Assembly (NCBI RefSeq): GCF_001274775.1
Contig: NZ_LGUE01000004.1
Coordinates: 46,163 to 110,162, forward strand
Direction: 5' to 3'
DNA: 64,000 nt
DNA from: Rossellomorea marisflavi
GTDB taxonomy: Bacteria; Bacillota; Bacilli; Bacillales; Bacillaceae_B
The notes beneath the pieces were generated by a model. The model was not told where the DNA came from and did no database searches. It saw only the letters and a program-made list of their open reading frames with translations. This document shows, piece after piece, positions 54,351-63,123 of the stretch. The position numbers and the translations under genes were made by a program. Every line of letters begins with the position of its first letter. Position 1 is the stretch's first letter.

Positions 54351-54626
54351 GGATGGGACAAAACTAGTATAAGATCTTAATACCGCTCATGATCTCCGTG
54401 CAAGACTTCGCTTTCCGCGGGTAGCCCGTGAGCCTCCTCGGCACGCCTGCGGGGTCTCACATCAGCTACTCTTCCCGCGGGAGTCTTCGTCTTACACTCC
54501 GATCAACCGCTGGAAACGATGAAATTTGAGTGTTCATTAAACGAATATAAAACCCGAATCATTTGCTTTATCGCAGACAATTGATTCGGGTTTTACTATG
54601 ACTAAAACATGTTTGTCTCAGCCTCT
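54351..54626 (-). repeat. Dispersed structured repeat, copy D (full length)
   Basis: It runs from GGATGGGACAAAACTA to GTTTGTCTCAGCCTC, inverted relative to copies B and C. It carries the GC-rich module (about 54397-54506) and the outer hairpin (about 54551-54596). It fills the gap between convergent nitroreductase and histidine kinase genes; its hairpin end is four bases from the kinase stop. Confidence 0.9.
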
Positions 54627-54629
54627 TCT

Positions 54630-55871
54630 TCATGCAATTCCATGATTCAATTCGATATAAATGGTCGTTCCTTTGTTCGGTTCGCTTTTAACGGTGATAT
54701 TCCCTTTCATGGCATGGACGATGATGTGGGCCGCCATGACCCCGAGCCCCGTGGACTCATCCTTGATGGTAAAAAAGGGCTCCCCGAATCGCCTGATCTG
54801 ATCCTTCGTCATGCCCACTCCCGTGTCGCAGATCGATATAATCACTTTCTCCTTCTTTTCCACCTTCACCGTCAGTGTCCCTCCAGCAGGCATGGAATCA
54901 ATGGAATTCCGCATCATATTCATCATGCATTGACTGAAACTGCGCGGTTGTCCTCTGACCAGCACGCCTTCCTCCAATACCAGGTTCACCTTTACTTTCT
55001 GCTCCAGTGAAAATGCCTCGAGATCTTTTGCAACTTCCATGACCGCCAATCTGACGTCGATCGCTACGGGCTCATCCGGCATGGAATCCGTAAAGGTAAG
55101 ATAATCCTCAATGACACCTGTTGCCTGTTCGATGCCAACAAGTGACAGTTCGATGAACTGCCGCTGCAATTCTATATCCTTCTCCTCCCTGATCAATTGA
55201 AGAAATCCTTTGGAAGAAGTCAGTGGATTCCGGACTTCATGGGAAATACTCGCCGCGAGCTGCCCTACCATATTCAGCTTATCCAATTGCTGTTCCTTCC
55301 GTTTCAACATGATGAGGTTGCGGATCATTTCGGCACATAATATGGCAATGATCGAAGCGGCCAAAGGAACGATTAGAAGAAGCATGTATTCCGCGAATTT
55401 AGTCTTAGGGTCATACATCTCGCCAAATGATAGATTGAAAAGCGACATATAGGTACAGAGGATGATCATGATCACCAGTTTCCACTTCAACGAATACTGA
55501 GCGAATCTTTTACTGATCATGGAAATGACCAGAAACGCAAAGAGATAATTGAAGATCACCAGATGGATGAGTTCCGGACCGATGAAAAGGAATCGAAACA
55601 GGACGATGACCGCGACCAAAATGATGGATACGAGGGGACCGAAGTAAAGGCTAGCCAGGAAGAAAGGAATCCTTCTTAAATCTGCATAGACACCTTCTGT
55701 GATTTCATAGCTGAACAACATGCATAGTAGAATGACAGGTATCGCCACCATAAGGGCACAGACCCTGGAAGGGAATTTCTTCTTCATATCATAATACAAC
55801 GCAAAGAAAAGCAATCCGGTAATGATGAATAGAAAATCCAGTAAAAGTAACGTCAAGGCTTCCGGATACAT
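54630..55871 (-). CDS. Membrane sensor histidine kinase (KinB-like)
   Basis: The 413-residue kinase has six or so membrane segments (about 5-190) resembling the sporulation kinase KinB layout. The H-box SISHEVRNPLTSSKGFL has phospho-His near 209. The N-box MMNMMRNSIDSMPAGGTL, G1 DTGVGMT and GLGVMAAHIIVHAMKG complete the ATPase. GGGGGG lies 5 bases before the ATG at 55871. It follows an XRE-PAS gene by 25 bases; there is no response regulator, so it may feed the Spo0F/Spo0A phosphorelay. That target is inference. Confidence 0.87.
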   Translation of the reverse strand: MYPEALTLLLLDFLFIITGLLFFALYYDMKKKFPSRVCALMVAIPVILLCMLFSYEITEGVYADLRRIPFFLASLYFGPLVSIILVAVIVLFRFLFIGPELIHLVIFNYLFAFLVISMISKRFAQYSLKWKLVIMIILCTYMSLFNLSFGEMYDPKTKFAEYMLLLIVPLAASIIAILCAEMIRNLIMLKRKEQQLDKLNMVGQLAASISHEVRNPLTSSKGFLQLIREEKDIELQRQFIELSLVGIEQATGVIEDYLTFTDSMPDEPVAIDVRLAVMEVAKDLEAFSLEQKVKVNLVLEEGVLVRGQPRSFSQCMMNMMRNSIDSMPAGGTLTVKVEKKEKVIISICDTGVGMTKDQIRRFGEPFFTIKDESTGLGVMAAHIIVHAMKGNITVKSEPNKGTTIYIELNHGIA

Positions 55872-55896
55872 CGTATCCCCCCATCCTGATCTTCTG

Positions 55897-56454
55897 TCAT
55901 GAATGAACCTTTGGAAAGGCACACACCTGTAACCGAATGGCTGCCGTGCTTCCTCCTATCAGGACGCCCCTGGCGTTGAACAGTGGGTGACAGGTTACAT
56001 CATAGGCCGCGTCGCCGTCGGAAAGGGTAAACACGATCTTCTTGCTCATGGTCTGGCGGCGGCTGATTACTTCCTTCTTCATTTGCATGAGCTCCTCGGA
56101 ACCGCTGCCTTTTTCCATCTCCACATCCGTCCTCCCGACAGCAAGAACAGGATCAAAATCTGCGTGGGGATTAAAAAGCCATGTATAGCGAAGATTCAGG
56201 TCAAAGTGGGCCAATACCACCTTCGAATGCCGCAAAGCAAAAAAGAACGGACTCTTTTCCATACCGAATACAGAATAGTGGAAACCAAGCAGGTCAGCGA
56301 GGTCCTCTGCCAGCTTTTCACTAGGAGCTCTCAAGCCATTCTCGATCTTCGAATAATAAGATCTGTCAATATGTACGAGTTTGGCGACTTCATCCTGGCT
56401 TAAGCCCTTAACCTTCCGCATCCTGCCAAGCCAAGTTCTCTTTTTGTGCTCCAT
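55897..56454 (-). CDS. XRE-family regulator with PAS-like sensor domain
   Basis: The 185-residue protein has an N-terminal XRE helix-turn-helix (LGRMRKVKGLSQDEVAKLVHIDRSYYSKIENG, about 10-41). Its C-terminal half reads like a PAS domain (RYTWLFNPHADFDPVLAVGRTDVEM, then KKIVFTLSDGDAAYDVTCHPLFNARG). It may be a one-component sensor or a DNA-binding partner of the kinase encoded next. ATG 56454 has GGAGG at 7-base spacing; the ATG two codons earlier is too close. The pairing of HTH-PAS with a KinB-like kinase is unusual. Confidence 0.8.
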   Translation of the reverse strand: MEHKKRTWLGRMRKVKGLSQDEVAKLVHIDRSYYSKIENGLRAPSEKLAEDLADLLGFHYSVFGMEKSPFFFALRHSKVVLAHFDLNLRYTWLFNPHADFDPVLAVGRTDVEMEKGSGSEELMQMKKEVISRRQTMSKKIVFTLSDGDAAYDVTCHPLFNARGVLIGGSTAAIRLQVCAFPKVHS

Positions 56455-56659
56455 CTGCATCCCTCCGAGTTGTTCCTAGTTATATTATACTGAGAAGGGA
56501 TTTAAAAGCTATGTGCCTATTTTGTCACTCTTGCTAAATTCCGTAAATTTGTTAAAAGGAACTAAAGAAAAGGTAATATCAGAAAATGAAAATAGGTCTT
56601 ATGAACTTTGTTTTTAGAATTTTCATCCTTGTAAGGAGGTTTATTCAAAGGATGATTCC

Positions 56660-56692
56660 ATATAAACAGCCCGCCTAAATACCCAGGCGGGC
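56660..56692 (-). terminator. Terminator of the C45 hydrolase gene
   Basis: On the minus strand GCCCGCCT pairs with AGGCGGGC across an 8-base loop, followed by the U-rich TGTTTATAT. Confidence 0.6.
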
Positions 56693-56700
56693 TTATCTTT

Positions 56701-57759
56701 TCATCGTTTAAACCAATCTGCCCCTTCGTCCATATGGAGGAATGGAATCTCGGTGTCTACTTCCCCTTCGATCCTCTCTGCTGCAATCTCTTTTCCTTCG
56801 AGCCAAGCCGAAAAATTGAATTCGACCGGCTCTTTATCACCGCCCAGGACAAACCAGGCCTTGCCCTCTTTAGGGAAATAGGCGGACGTATGAATGGTCC
56901 CCGCCCAGCTTCCATAAAGATCGGAGAACACCCCTTTATCACGGTCATTCATGAGGCGGAACGCTTCCCTTGCCTCCAGTCCCGGATGCTCTTTCAATAT
57001 GGAAAGCCTTCGCTCTGAATCTCCAAGATGATTCCTGTTCTCCTCTACCTGGATTTCGAAATGGTTCGTACACGCGTGGTCTTCCCTTACCCTGATCCCA
57101 CGGGGAGATGCCTCCACGATCTTCGTCACCCCACCGGCGTCATGGAGAACATAGCTGAAGGAATTCCGATGGGGGATTTCTTTCAGCATGGCGACTGCTT
57201 CTGCTACATCCCTGCATGACTCAAGCAGCATACGTCCGATCATACAGCAGATGAAACCCGGTCCCGGATTCTTACGATGCATAAAGTTATAACCTACGGC
57301 CAAACCGCACTCATTCATACCGTCCATGCGGCCTGTCGTACGCTGGCTCGGACCGATCATGGCATATCCTCCGTCAGACGGCTGGAAGAGCATATATCGT
57401 CCCTCATAGGTTTTCGGGTGGTAATCATAGTTACGGATGAGGTAGTCATGGCCTGTCATGATGGAGCAGCCGGATTTACCATAGGGGACCCTGTAGCCGC
57501 CGAACTCCCTTAAGACTGATTCCATTGGCCACTGAAGGGCCTCCTGGAGGCCAAGGATTTCCTCCCACACAAAGGGGGCGAATCGTTTGATGGCCATCTT
57601 TGCCTCCATAGGATCGATCACAAACCTCGGCTTTCTCACTTTCCACTGATTCTCCCTGTTCCGCACCGTCAGGGAGTCCTTCAACTTCTCTCCCTGAAAC
57701 TTCCCGAAGTCGAAATGTGTACCCCTGAACTGGATGATATCACTATGGATCTGCTTCAT
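56701..57759 (-). CDS. C45 family autoproteolytic acyltransferase/hydrolase
   Basis: The 352-residue protein resembles acyl-CoA:6-aminopenicillanate acyltransferase and choloylglycine hydrolase-type Ntn hydrolases. The putative nucleophile Cys is C98 in GKSGCSIMTGHDYLIRNYDYH. GRMDGMNECGLAVGYNFMH (about 142-160) and TNHFEIQ are conserved. In C45 enzymes the chain self-cleaves before the Cys. The substrate may be an acylated peptide or amide; beta-lactam synthesis is not implied. No neighbours share an operon with it. Confidence 0.82.
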   Translation of the reverse strand: MKQIHSDIIQFRGTHFDFGKFQGEKLKDSLTVRNRENQWKVRKPRFVIDPMEAKMAIKRFAPFVWEEILGLQEALQWPMESVLREFGGYRVPYGKSGCSIMTGHDYLIRNYDYHPKTYEGRYMLFQPSDGGYAMIGPSQRTTGRMDGMNECGLAVGYNFMHRKNPGPGFICCMIGRMLLESCRDVAEAVAMLKEIPHRNSFSYVLHDAGGVTKIVEASPRGIRVREDHACTNHFEIQVEENRNHLGDSERRLSILKEHPGLEAREAFRLMNDRDKGVFSDLYGSWAGTIHTSAYFPKEGKAWFVLGGDKEPVEFNFSAWLEGKEIAAERIEGEVDTEIPFLHMDEGADWFKR

Positions 57760-57845
57760 AACTTCAAACCCTCTTTTTCTCTATTTTCCTTCATCATAAA
57801 GGATGCAATTGAAGAATGAAAGCAAACATTCTCCAATTCAAAAGA

Positions 57846-58049
57846 GGATGGGACAAAACTAAAAATGGCCCCTTTAATGCCGAACACAATCAGTATAGGA
57901 TCTTACTACCGCTCATGATCTCCGTGCAACCGCTGGAAACGATGAAATTTGAATGTTCATTAAACGAATGTAAAACCCGAATCATTTGCTTTTTCGCAGG
58001 CAAATGATTCGGGTTTTACTATGACTAAAACATGTTTGTCTCAGCCTCA
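57846..58049 (-). repeat. Dispersed structured repeat, copy E (lacks the GC-rich module)
   Basis: It runs from GGATGGGACAAAACTA to GTTTGTCTCAGCCTC, inverted relative to copy B. The central GC-rich module is missing: GTGCAA is joined directly to CCGCTGG, equivalent to a 103-bp deletion between two CAA triplets of copy D (54401-54403 and 54504-54506). The outer hairpin (about 57971-58017) is intact and ends close to the ClpP paralogue stop. Confidence 0.9.
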
Positions 58050-58054
58050 CTCTC

Positions 58055-58633
58055 TTATTTTTTGATAATATGATCTATGATCCCATATTCCAGTGCTTCC
58101 TCTGCCGTCATGAAGTAGTCCCGGTCGGTATCCATCTCGACTTGTTCCAAGGGCTTGCCGGTCCTAACCGCGATGATGTCATTGATGTGCTTACGCAGTT
58201 TCACGATCCGTTTCGCGGAGATCTCAAGGTCCGTCGCCTGCCCCCTTGCTCCTCCGAGTGGCTGGTGGATCATGATTTCACTATTCGGAAGGGCCATCCG
58301 CTTCCCTTTCGTCCCAGCAAGAAGGAGCATGGCACCGAAGGACGCGGCCATCCCCGTACAGATCGTCCTTACCTCCGGAGTAATATAGTCCATCGTATCG
58401 AATATGGCAAACCCTGCAGAAGTCGATCCTCCAGGGCTATTGATGTAAAGGGAGATATCCTTATCAGGGTCATCGGCCGCCAGGAACAGGAGCTGGGCGA
58501 CGATGCTGTTGGCCATGGCATCGTTGATCTCATCGCTTACCATGATGATTCTGTCCTTGAGCAGCCTCGAGTAGATGTCGTAGGAGCGCTCCCCGGTACT
58601 CGATTGTTCAATCACATACGGTATGGCATTCAT
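58055..58633 (-). CDS. ClpP-family serine protease (paralogue in a sigma-factor operon)
   Basis: The 192-residue protein is a complete ClpP. The triad is Ser98 in [10 protein letters not shown], His123 in IMIHQPLGG and Asp172 in [18 protein letters not shown] is the oxyanion region. It should form tetradecamers and need a Clp ATPase. GGAGGAAACAAG precedes the ATG at 58633. It lies 16 bases after an ECF sigma factor gene, an unusual context, so it may be a second ClpP rather than the housekeeping one. The possible target is a regulator of that sigma factor (inference). Confidence 0.9.
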   Translation of the reverse strand: MNAIPYVIEQSSTGERSYDIYSRLLKDRIIMVSDEINDAMANSIVAQLLFLAADDPDKDISLYINSPGGSTSAGFAIFDTMDYITPEVRTICTGMAASFGAMLLLAGTKGKRMALPNSEIMIHQPLGGARGQATDLEISAKRIVKLRKHINDIIAVRTGKPLEQVEMDTDRDYFMTAEEALEYGIIDHIIKK

Positions 58634-58649
58634 CTTGTTTCCTCCTCCA

Positions 58650-59285
58650 TTATGCTGCGCTGGAGAGGTTGAGGGAGGAATGGACATGCAGGCGTTCCCC
58701 GCTGACCGTCGACTGACGGGCAAGCAGCGTCGGGATAAACTGAAGAAGAAGGGCAGGATCCTGTGCACGCAGGGTACGGATCAGGATGGCATCCAGTTGG
58801 TTTTGAATGTCGGACGGCTCCTCCATGGCAGGCTCCTCCTGCAGATTTTTCAGTCTGTTCCTTGCACGACTCAATAACGCCTTGATCCCGGTTTCACTCA
58901 TGTTCAGTATGGAAGCAATCTCTGGAATCCGGAATTGAAAGGCTTCTTTCAGGACGAAGGTGACCGTCTGCTTCGGGGTGAGACTTCGTAGAAGGTGGGT
59001 GCATTCAAAGCCGGACAGCTGATATGACTGCTCATAAGACGTAGCTTGAACCGTTTCCCATCGCCGCTTACGGGTTATATCAATCCACACGGAATAAGCG
59101 ATACGCTTCAGCAGTGCCTGGGTCCACTCCTCTTGATGATAATGTTCCAACGCTCTGGCCAGAGACTCCTGTGCAATCTCGTCTGCATCCCACTGATTTT
59201 TCGTCAGAAAGCGGCAGTAGCGCAGTAGACCGTCCCTTTGCTCCTTCACACCCCCTGGGGGAGGCGACTTTTCAACAGGTTGCAT
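58650..59285 (-). CDS. ECF-type RNA polymerase sigma factor with C-terminal extension
   Basis: The 211-residue protein has a sigma-70 region 2 ([30 protein letters not shown], about 20-50) and region 4 with a helix-turn-helix ([36 protein letters not shown], about 110-146). About 60 further residues follow that are not typical of simple ECF factors and may be regulatory. AAAAGGAG precedes the ATG at 59285. Its operon also holds a membrane protein upstream and a ClpP downstream, with no anti-sigma factor recognised. The membrane protein may fill that role. Confidence 0.82.
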   Translation of the reverse strand: MQPVEKSPPPGGVKEQRDGLLRYCRFLTKNQWDADEIAQESLARALEHYHQEEWTQALLKRIAYSVWIDITRKRRWETVQATSYEQSYQLSGFECTHLLRSLTPKQTVTFVLKEAFQFRIPEIASILNMSETGIKALLSRARNRLKNLQEEPAMEEPSDIQNQLDAILIRTLRAQDPALLLQFIPTLLARQSTVSGERLHVHSSLNLSSAA

Positions 59286-59347
59286 ATTCTTCACTCCTTT
59301 TCTTCCTCTCACACTACTAACGGATGGGATGCCGAAAAAGATACGGG

Positions 59348-60358
59348 TCACACCAATAATTCTTTCAGGCGATTAGGATCATCCACCCTGATGGCCACTT
59401 CACGCACCATGACCTTCCGACCCATGAAAAGGGTGGCTTCCGCTTCCTCCTTCAATGTGATAACCACCTGGGGCTCCACTTCTTCAAAATCTTTATACAT
59501 CAGGAGAAGGCTGTCTTCACCTGGTTTTCCTCCCCAATCCATGTGTTCAATATTTTCGATCGGAAAGACAATCCTCTTTTGAAGTCCCTGTCCGATATAG
59601 ATCATCCCGTCCCTCACTTCAAGGGGATGCAGGCGGGCGATCTGAATCTCAGCAAGGAACAGGATGATCCCGTATACATTAAGTATCAGAAGCACGATCG
59701 ACAGGACAGGCTGCACATCATGGAGCCACCAATGCAACCCCACCGATTCCAGGACGATGGCATGGATCAACATGAGATTCATGGCTGTGTGGCTGGTATT
59801 CTGATGCATGGTCACCACTCCGCCATGGACCGGTGCTTTCCGCCTCCAGCTCATCAGACCGTAGTAGATGGCAAGGACTTCAGAAGTGATCATCCTGACG
59901 ATAAAATGATCCTTCACATTCTCTATGGCAGCTGGGAGAAGTGAGAATAGGAGACCGTTTCCAGACTCCCTCATATCCCCCCTGATCCCCGGAATTTTCT
60001 TTACCAGGAGAATAACCAGTGCAAGCTCACCCATGACCACGAGCACTTCCACCGCCAGACCGGCATACAGCAGAACCGTGTACTGAGCAAAGTGTGCTTC
60101 AGGAAGGATGAATCTTGCGAGGACTAGACCGAATACCACGATACCCGCAAGCTGCTTTTTAGAGAGCTTGAATGCTGCATACATCAAAGCAGGCAGGACG
60201 ACCAACAGGTCAAGGAGGCTCCCGAACACCACTGCCTTGCTGATATGAATATCCAGGTAGAGTTGTACTGAAGATTGATACAGGAGAATATTGCTCAGTA
60301 AGATGACGGGCACGAGCATGAGCGCCCATTTTGACATACGTGTCCTTCGGAAAACCAT
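59348..60358 (-). CDS. Polytopic membrane protein upstream of the sigma factor
   Basis: The 336-residue protein has about seven membrane helices (to about 240) and a cytoplasmic C-terminal domain of about 90 residues beginning LEVRDGMIYIGQGLQKRIVFPIENIEH, which resembles a small beta-rich domain. Similar Bacillus proteins have been loosely annotated as beta-carotene monooxygenases, without support here. GGAG lies 7 bases before the ATG. It precedes the sigma factor by 62 bases on the same strand and could sense membrane state for it. That is inference. Confidence 0.7.
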   Translation of the reverse strand: MVFRRTRMSKWALMLVPVILLSNILLYQSSVQLYLDIHISKAVVFGSLLDLLVVLPALMYAAFKLSKKQLAGIVVFGLVLARFILPEAHFAQYTVLLYAGLAVEVLVVMGELALVILLVKKIPGIRGDMRESGNGLLFSLLPAAIENVKDHFIVRMITSEVLAIYYGLMSWRRKAPVHGGVVTMHQNTSHTAMNLMLIHAIVLESVGLHWWLHDVQPVLSIVLLILNVYGIILFLAEIQIARLHPLEVRDGMIYIGQGLQKRIVFPIENIEHMDWGGKPGEDSLLLMYKDFEEVEPQVVITLKEEAEATLFMGRKVMVREVAIRVDDPNRLKELLV

Positions 60359-60448
60359 CGATTCACTCCAATCCTCTTATCCTTTTTCTTACATTATAGC
60401 AAGAAGGTTTAGATTTAGGAGGAATGACTATGAACATTCTTGAAAATC

Positions 60449-60476
60449 AAAAAAGGCAGCGCGACGCTGCCTTTCT
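60449..60476 (-). terminator. Terminator of the AraC-family gene
   Basis: AAAAGGCAGCG pairs with CGCTGCCTTT around CGA; on the minus strand T residues follow, 12 bases past the stop. Confidence 0.85.
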
Positions 60477-60487
60477 TCAACATGATA

Positions 60488-61336
60488 TTAACGATTCTTA
60501 ACGGGCACCCATACCTCACAGCGAAAGTTTTCTGCCCCGGCGTCTTCCATCGGGTACAGTTCGAACTCAGGACCACCGCTGTGCTCAAATCCCGTGGACG
60601 GGAACCATTCTGTGAAGATCCTCTCCCATACGCGCTGTATGGCCAGAGGCATCGGACCCACCACCTCAAATACCGCCCAAGTGGCAGCAGGTATCGTATG
60701 GGTTTCATAGGCTACCGTAGCCGCCGTATGTTCAGCACCGATGAAATACGTGAATTCATCCTTGGTGCGATCTTCGTGCAGGCACACGCCCATAATCGAA
60801 TCGGCGTTGGCAGCCCTGCAAATCTCCCGGTCAATCCCATCCCTGTTCACCTGCTCCCAGAGTTTGGGGATATCCCTCAGGTTTTCTCCATTCTGCGTGC
60901 TCATCCTTCTTCCGATCCCGGCCACTTCAAACGCTTCTTTTTTCACCATACGATAATTCATCTCGTTCACTCCCATTATCTGAAGTTTAAAACCCAATTT
61001 CGGATAAGCCCTGACAGACGCTGTGCGGATTTTTGAAGGTGGTACTCCATGAAGCTTCCGGAAGGCTTTCGAAAATGACTCCGGCGTTTCATATCCATAC
61101 TTCAGGGCAACATCGATCACTTTTGCATCTGTCACCATGAGTTCCTGGGCGGCCACGGTGAGCCTCCTCTTCCGGATATACTCCGCAAGCGGGCAGCCGG
61201 ATATCACGGAAAACATCTTCTGGAAATGATGATGGGAGTACATGGAGATCGAAGATAACTCATCCGGATCGATGACTCCGTCCAGATTCTTCTCAATATA
61301 GTCGATGCACTGATTCAACCGCTCCAGCATTTCCAT
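60488..61336 (-). CDS. AraC-family regulator with GyrI-like effector domain
   Basis: The 282-residue protein has two N-terminal AraC-type helix-turn-helix units (LSSISMYSHHHFQKMFSVISG and VIDVALKYGYETPESFSKAFRKLHGVPPS). From about 120 a GyrI-like small-molecule-binding domain follows (MNYRMVKKEAFEVAGIGRRMS ... ENFRCEVWVPVK). It resembles B. subtilis YdeE and related drug- or toxin-responsive regulators. AAGGAGG precedes the ATG. It is a single gene with its own terminator; no obvious target gene is adjacent. Confidence 0.88.
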   Translation of the reverse strand: MEMLERLNQCIDYIEKNLDGVIDPDELSSISMYSHHHFQKMFSVISGCPLAEYIRKRRLTVAAQELMVTDAKVIDVALKYGYETPESFSKAFRKLHGVPPSKIRTASVRAYPKLGFKLQIMGVNEMNYRMVKKEAFEVAGIGRRMSTQNGENLRDIPKLWEQVNRDGIDREICRAANADSIMGVCLHEDRTKDEFTYFIGAEHTAATVAYETHTIPAATWAVFEVVGPMPLAIQRVWERIFTEWFPSTGFEHSGGPEFELYPMEDAGAENFRCEVWVPVKNR

Positions 61337-61420
61337 CTGATCCCCTCCTTATGTAGAATACGATGAATGGGTGAAGCCTTCCTGTCTTTTTAGGCCTAAT
61401 GAGGACAGATAACTGAGCTT

Positions 61421-61448
61421 AAAAAACACCACGTTTCCTCTAGTGTTT
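61421..61448 (-). terminator. Terminator overlapping the membrane-protein stop codon
   Basis: On the minus strand AAACAC pairs with GUGUUU, then TTT follows; the stop codon lies in the loop. The stem is short. Confidence 0.5.
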
Positions 61449-61814
61449 CCTTGCCACAACGGTCATGGATACAAAGACTGTACTTATAATAAGGGCTAGC
61501 AGGATATTCATCACTTGCATCGCGGTGATCTGAATGGAGCTGAACTGAAGAAACGTTATAAGAATAATAAAATAGCCAAGAATGGCGAAATAAGAATAAA
61601 ACATCCCCTTCTCCCGGATCATTTTCATGCGTTCGTCTTTCTGAATGAACTGAGGGTGCAGATAACTCATGCAGAATGAGATGATCGCGAGCCCGAGAAT
61701 TGGAAGAGCATGATAGGCAAAGGAATTAGCAAGGATACCGATGATGAGTACAAACAAACCTTGCACGCCGAGTAAAATCCCTAAAAACAAATATGTTCCT
61801 CTTCGTCCTTTCAT
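61440..61814 (-). CDS. Small membrane protein paired with an XRE repressor (DUF2178-like)
   Basis: The product (124 residues from this start) has four predicted helices and a charged loop QKDERMKMIREKG, a layout seen in DUF2178-type proteins that are typically found beside short XRE regulators. Two starts are possible: ATG 61823 overlaps the upstream stop (ATGA), while ATG 61814 has better spacing from AAAGGGG. The function is unknown. Confidence 0.7.
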   Translation of the reverse strand: MKGRRGTYLFLGILLGVQGLFVLIIGILANSFAYHALPILGLAIISFCMSYLHPQFIQKDERMKMIREKGMFYSYFAILGYFIILITFLQFSSIQITAMQVMNILLALIISTVFVSMTVVARKH

Positions 61815-61819
61815 ATGGT

Positions 61820-62026
61820 TCATTCCCCTTTCTGATTTTCATATAAAAATAACTCCTCAATACTGACATGAAACACTTCCGCCAGCTGAAATGCGAGCTG
61901 TAAGGAGGGATCATACTTGCCTTTTTCAATGGATATAATGGTTTGTCTCGATACGCCGAGTTGTAGAGCAAGCTTTTCCTGGGATAACCCTTTTGATTTT
62001 CGGTATTCCACCAGTTTATTTTTCAT
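61820..62026 (-). CDS. XRE-family transcriptional repressor (short)
   Basis: The 68-residue protein is almost entirely a helix-turn-helix (EYRKSKGLSQEKLALQLGVSRQTIISIEKGKYDPSLQLAFQLAEVF). It is likely a homodimeric DNA-binding repressor that controls its own operon. AAGGAGG precedes the ATG. The membrane-protein gene overlaps its stop by ATGA in one reading. Repeated operator-like sequences lie across its promoter (62046-62085). Confidence 0.9.
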   Translation of the reverse strand: MKNKLVEYRKSKGLSQEKLALQLGVSRQTIISIEKGKYDPSLQLAFQLAEVFHVSIEELFLYENQKGE

Positions 62027-62045
62027 GGTCTACCTCCTTGTTGTC

Positions 62046-62085
62046 ATCATAAAGTAAAGGAAACTTTACGTCAAGGAAACTTTAC
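62046..62085 (-). promoter_or_regulatory. Promoter and operator of the XRE/membrane-protein pair
   Basis: On the minus strand TTGACG (62074-62069), 17 bases and TATGAT (62051-62046) form a good promoter. AAGGAAACTTTAC occurs twice (62057-62069 and 62073-62085, 16 bp apart), and GTAAAG-GAAA-CTTTAC (62054-62069) is an inverted repeat, as expected for autorepression. Confidence 0.7.
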
Positions 62086-62160
62086 ATTTTACAAAATATG
62101 AAACCATCACGTTGTGCATTTCGTAAATATATGAATCAATCATTTAAGGACGTGATCACT

Positions 62161-63123
62161 ATGATGCAAAACCAGATCAATCAGTATGAAGACATTTATA
62201 CCACACTGAAAAAGCGCCTTCGCTGGCAGGTTTCCGATCACCAGGTACTCATGTTGACCGCCTCCATTTATTGTACGAATGATCATCCTTTCGACGTGGA
62301 ACGCTTTATGGGCATAAGCGAGATGATCAAAAAAGAATCCGGTATGTTTTCACACATGAAATCGCAGTTGCGCTTCTCATGCGCTGCCCTTCTCGACGTA
62401 AAAACCGAAGGTCCCCACCTGCAATTCGAACGCCTTCAATCCCTTTACAACCGGCTCATTGAGGCAGGATTCAAAAAGGGGGTCTACACTCACCTTGCCG
62501 CCCTGGCGGTACTGGGGGAAGAAGAGATCGATCCAGATCTTCCAGAACGCGCGCTTACCCTTTATAAACGGATGGCAAAGGAGCATCTCTTCCTCACCGG
62601 TCACAGCGACTATCCTTTCGCCATGCTTCTTGCAAAAAAGGGGCAGGAGAATATCGTGGACTATATCGAAACCTTTTATGATCAGTTGAACCACGAAGGC
62701 TTCCGCAAGGGGAATGATCTTCAGACAATGAGCCATATCCTTTCCCTTCAGGAGGAAGAAGGACCGGAAGTCATGATCTCAAGAGCCCTGCGCATACACG
62801 ATGCCCTTCGTTCTGAGGGGATCCGCATGAAACCGGCATACTATCCGCAAGTCGCCCTCCTGTCATTCGTCAAGGATGCAGACTGCGGGAGGATCCGTTC
62901 CATATGGGATAACCTGAACAGCATCAAAGCCTTCAAATGGCATAAAGATGTGAATTTCATGATGGCCGTGAACTTCTATGTGAGTCATCACTTGGAGGAT
63001 GCTTCACTCGCCCAAACCAGCTTGTCGACGACGATCGAGACGCTGATCCAAGCACAGCAGACCGCCATGATTGCCACCTTGTCTGCAAGCGCCGTCATCA
63101 CAAGCTCGTCCAACGATTCATGA
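62161..63123 (+). CDS. DUF4003 family protein
   Basis: The product (320 residues) is mostly alpha-helical and matches DUF4003, an uncharacterised Bacillus family. Features include TLKKRLRWQVSDHQVLMLTASIYC and a repeated helical pattern with AALAVLGEEEIDP and MLLAKKGQENIVDYIE. No membrane segment or catalytic motif is apparent. AAGGA precedes the paired ATGs at 62161 and 62164; the longer ORF from 62098 lacks a site. Its stop overlaps the next gene by ATGA. Confidence 0.75.
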   Translation: MMQNQINQYEDIYTTLKKRLRWQVSDHQVLMLTASIYCTNDHPFDVERFMGISEMIKKESGMFSHMKSQLRFSCAALLDVKTEGPHLQFERLQSLYNRLIEAGFKKGVYTHLAALAVLGEEEIDPDLPERALTLYKRMAKEHLFLTGHSDYPFAMLLAKKGQENIVDYIETFYDQLNHEGFRKGNDLQTMSHILSLQEEEGPEVMISRALRIHDALRSEGIRMKPAYYPQVALLSFVKDADCGRIRSIWDNLNSIKAFKWHKDVNFMMAVNFYVSHHLEDASLAQTSLSTTIETLIQAQQTAMIATLSASAVITSSSNDS

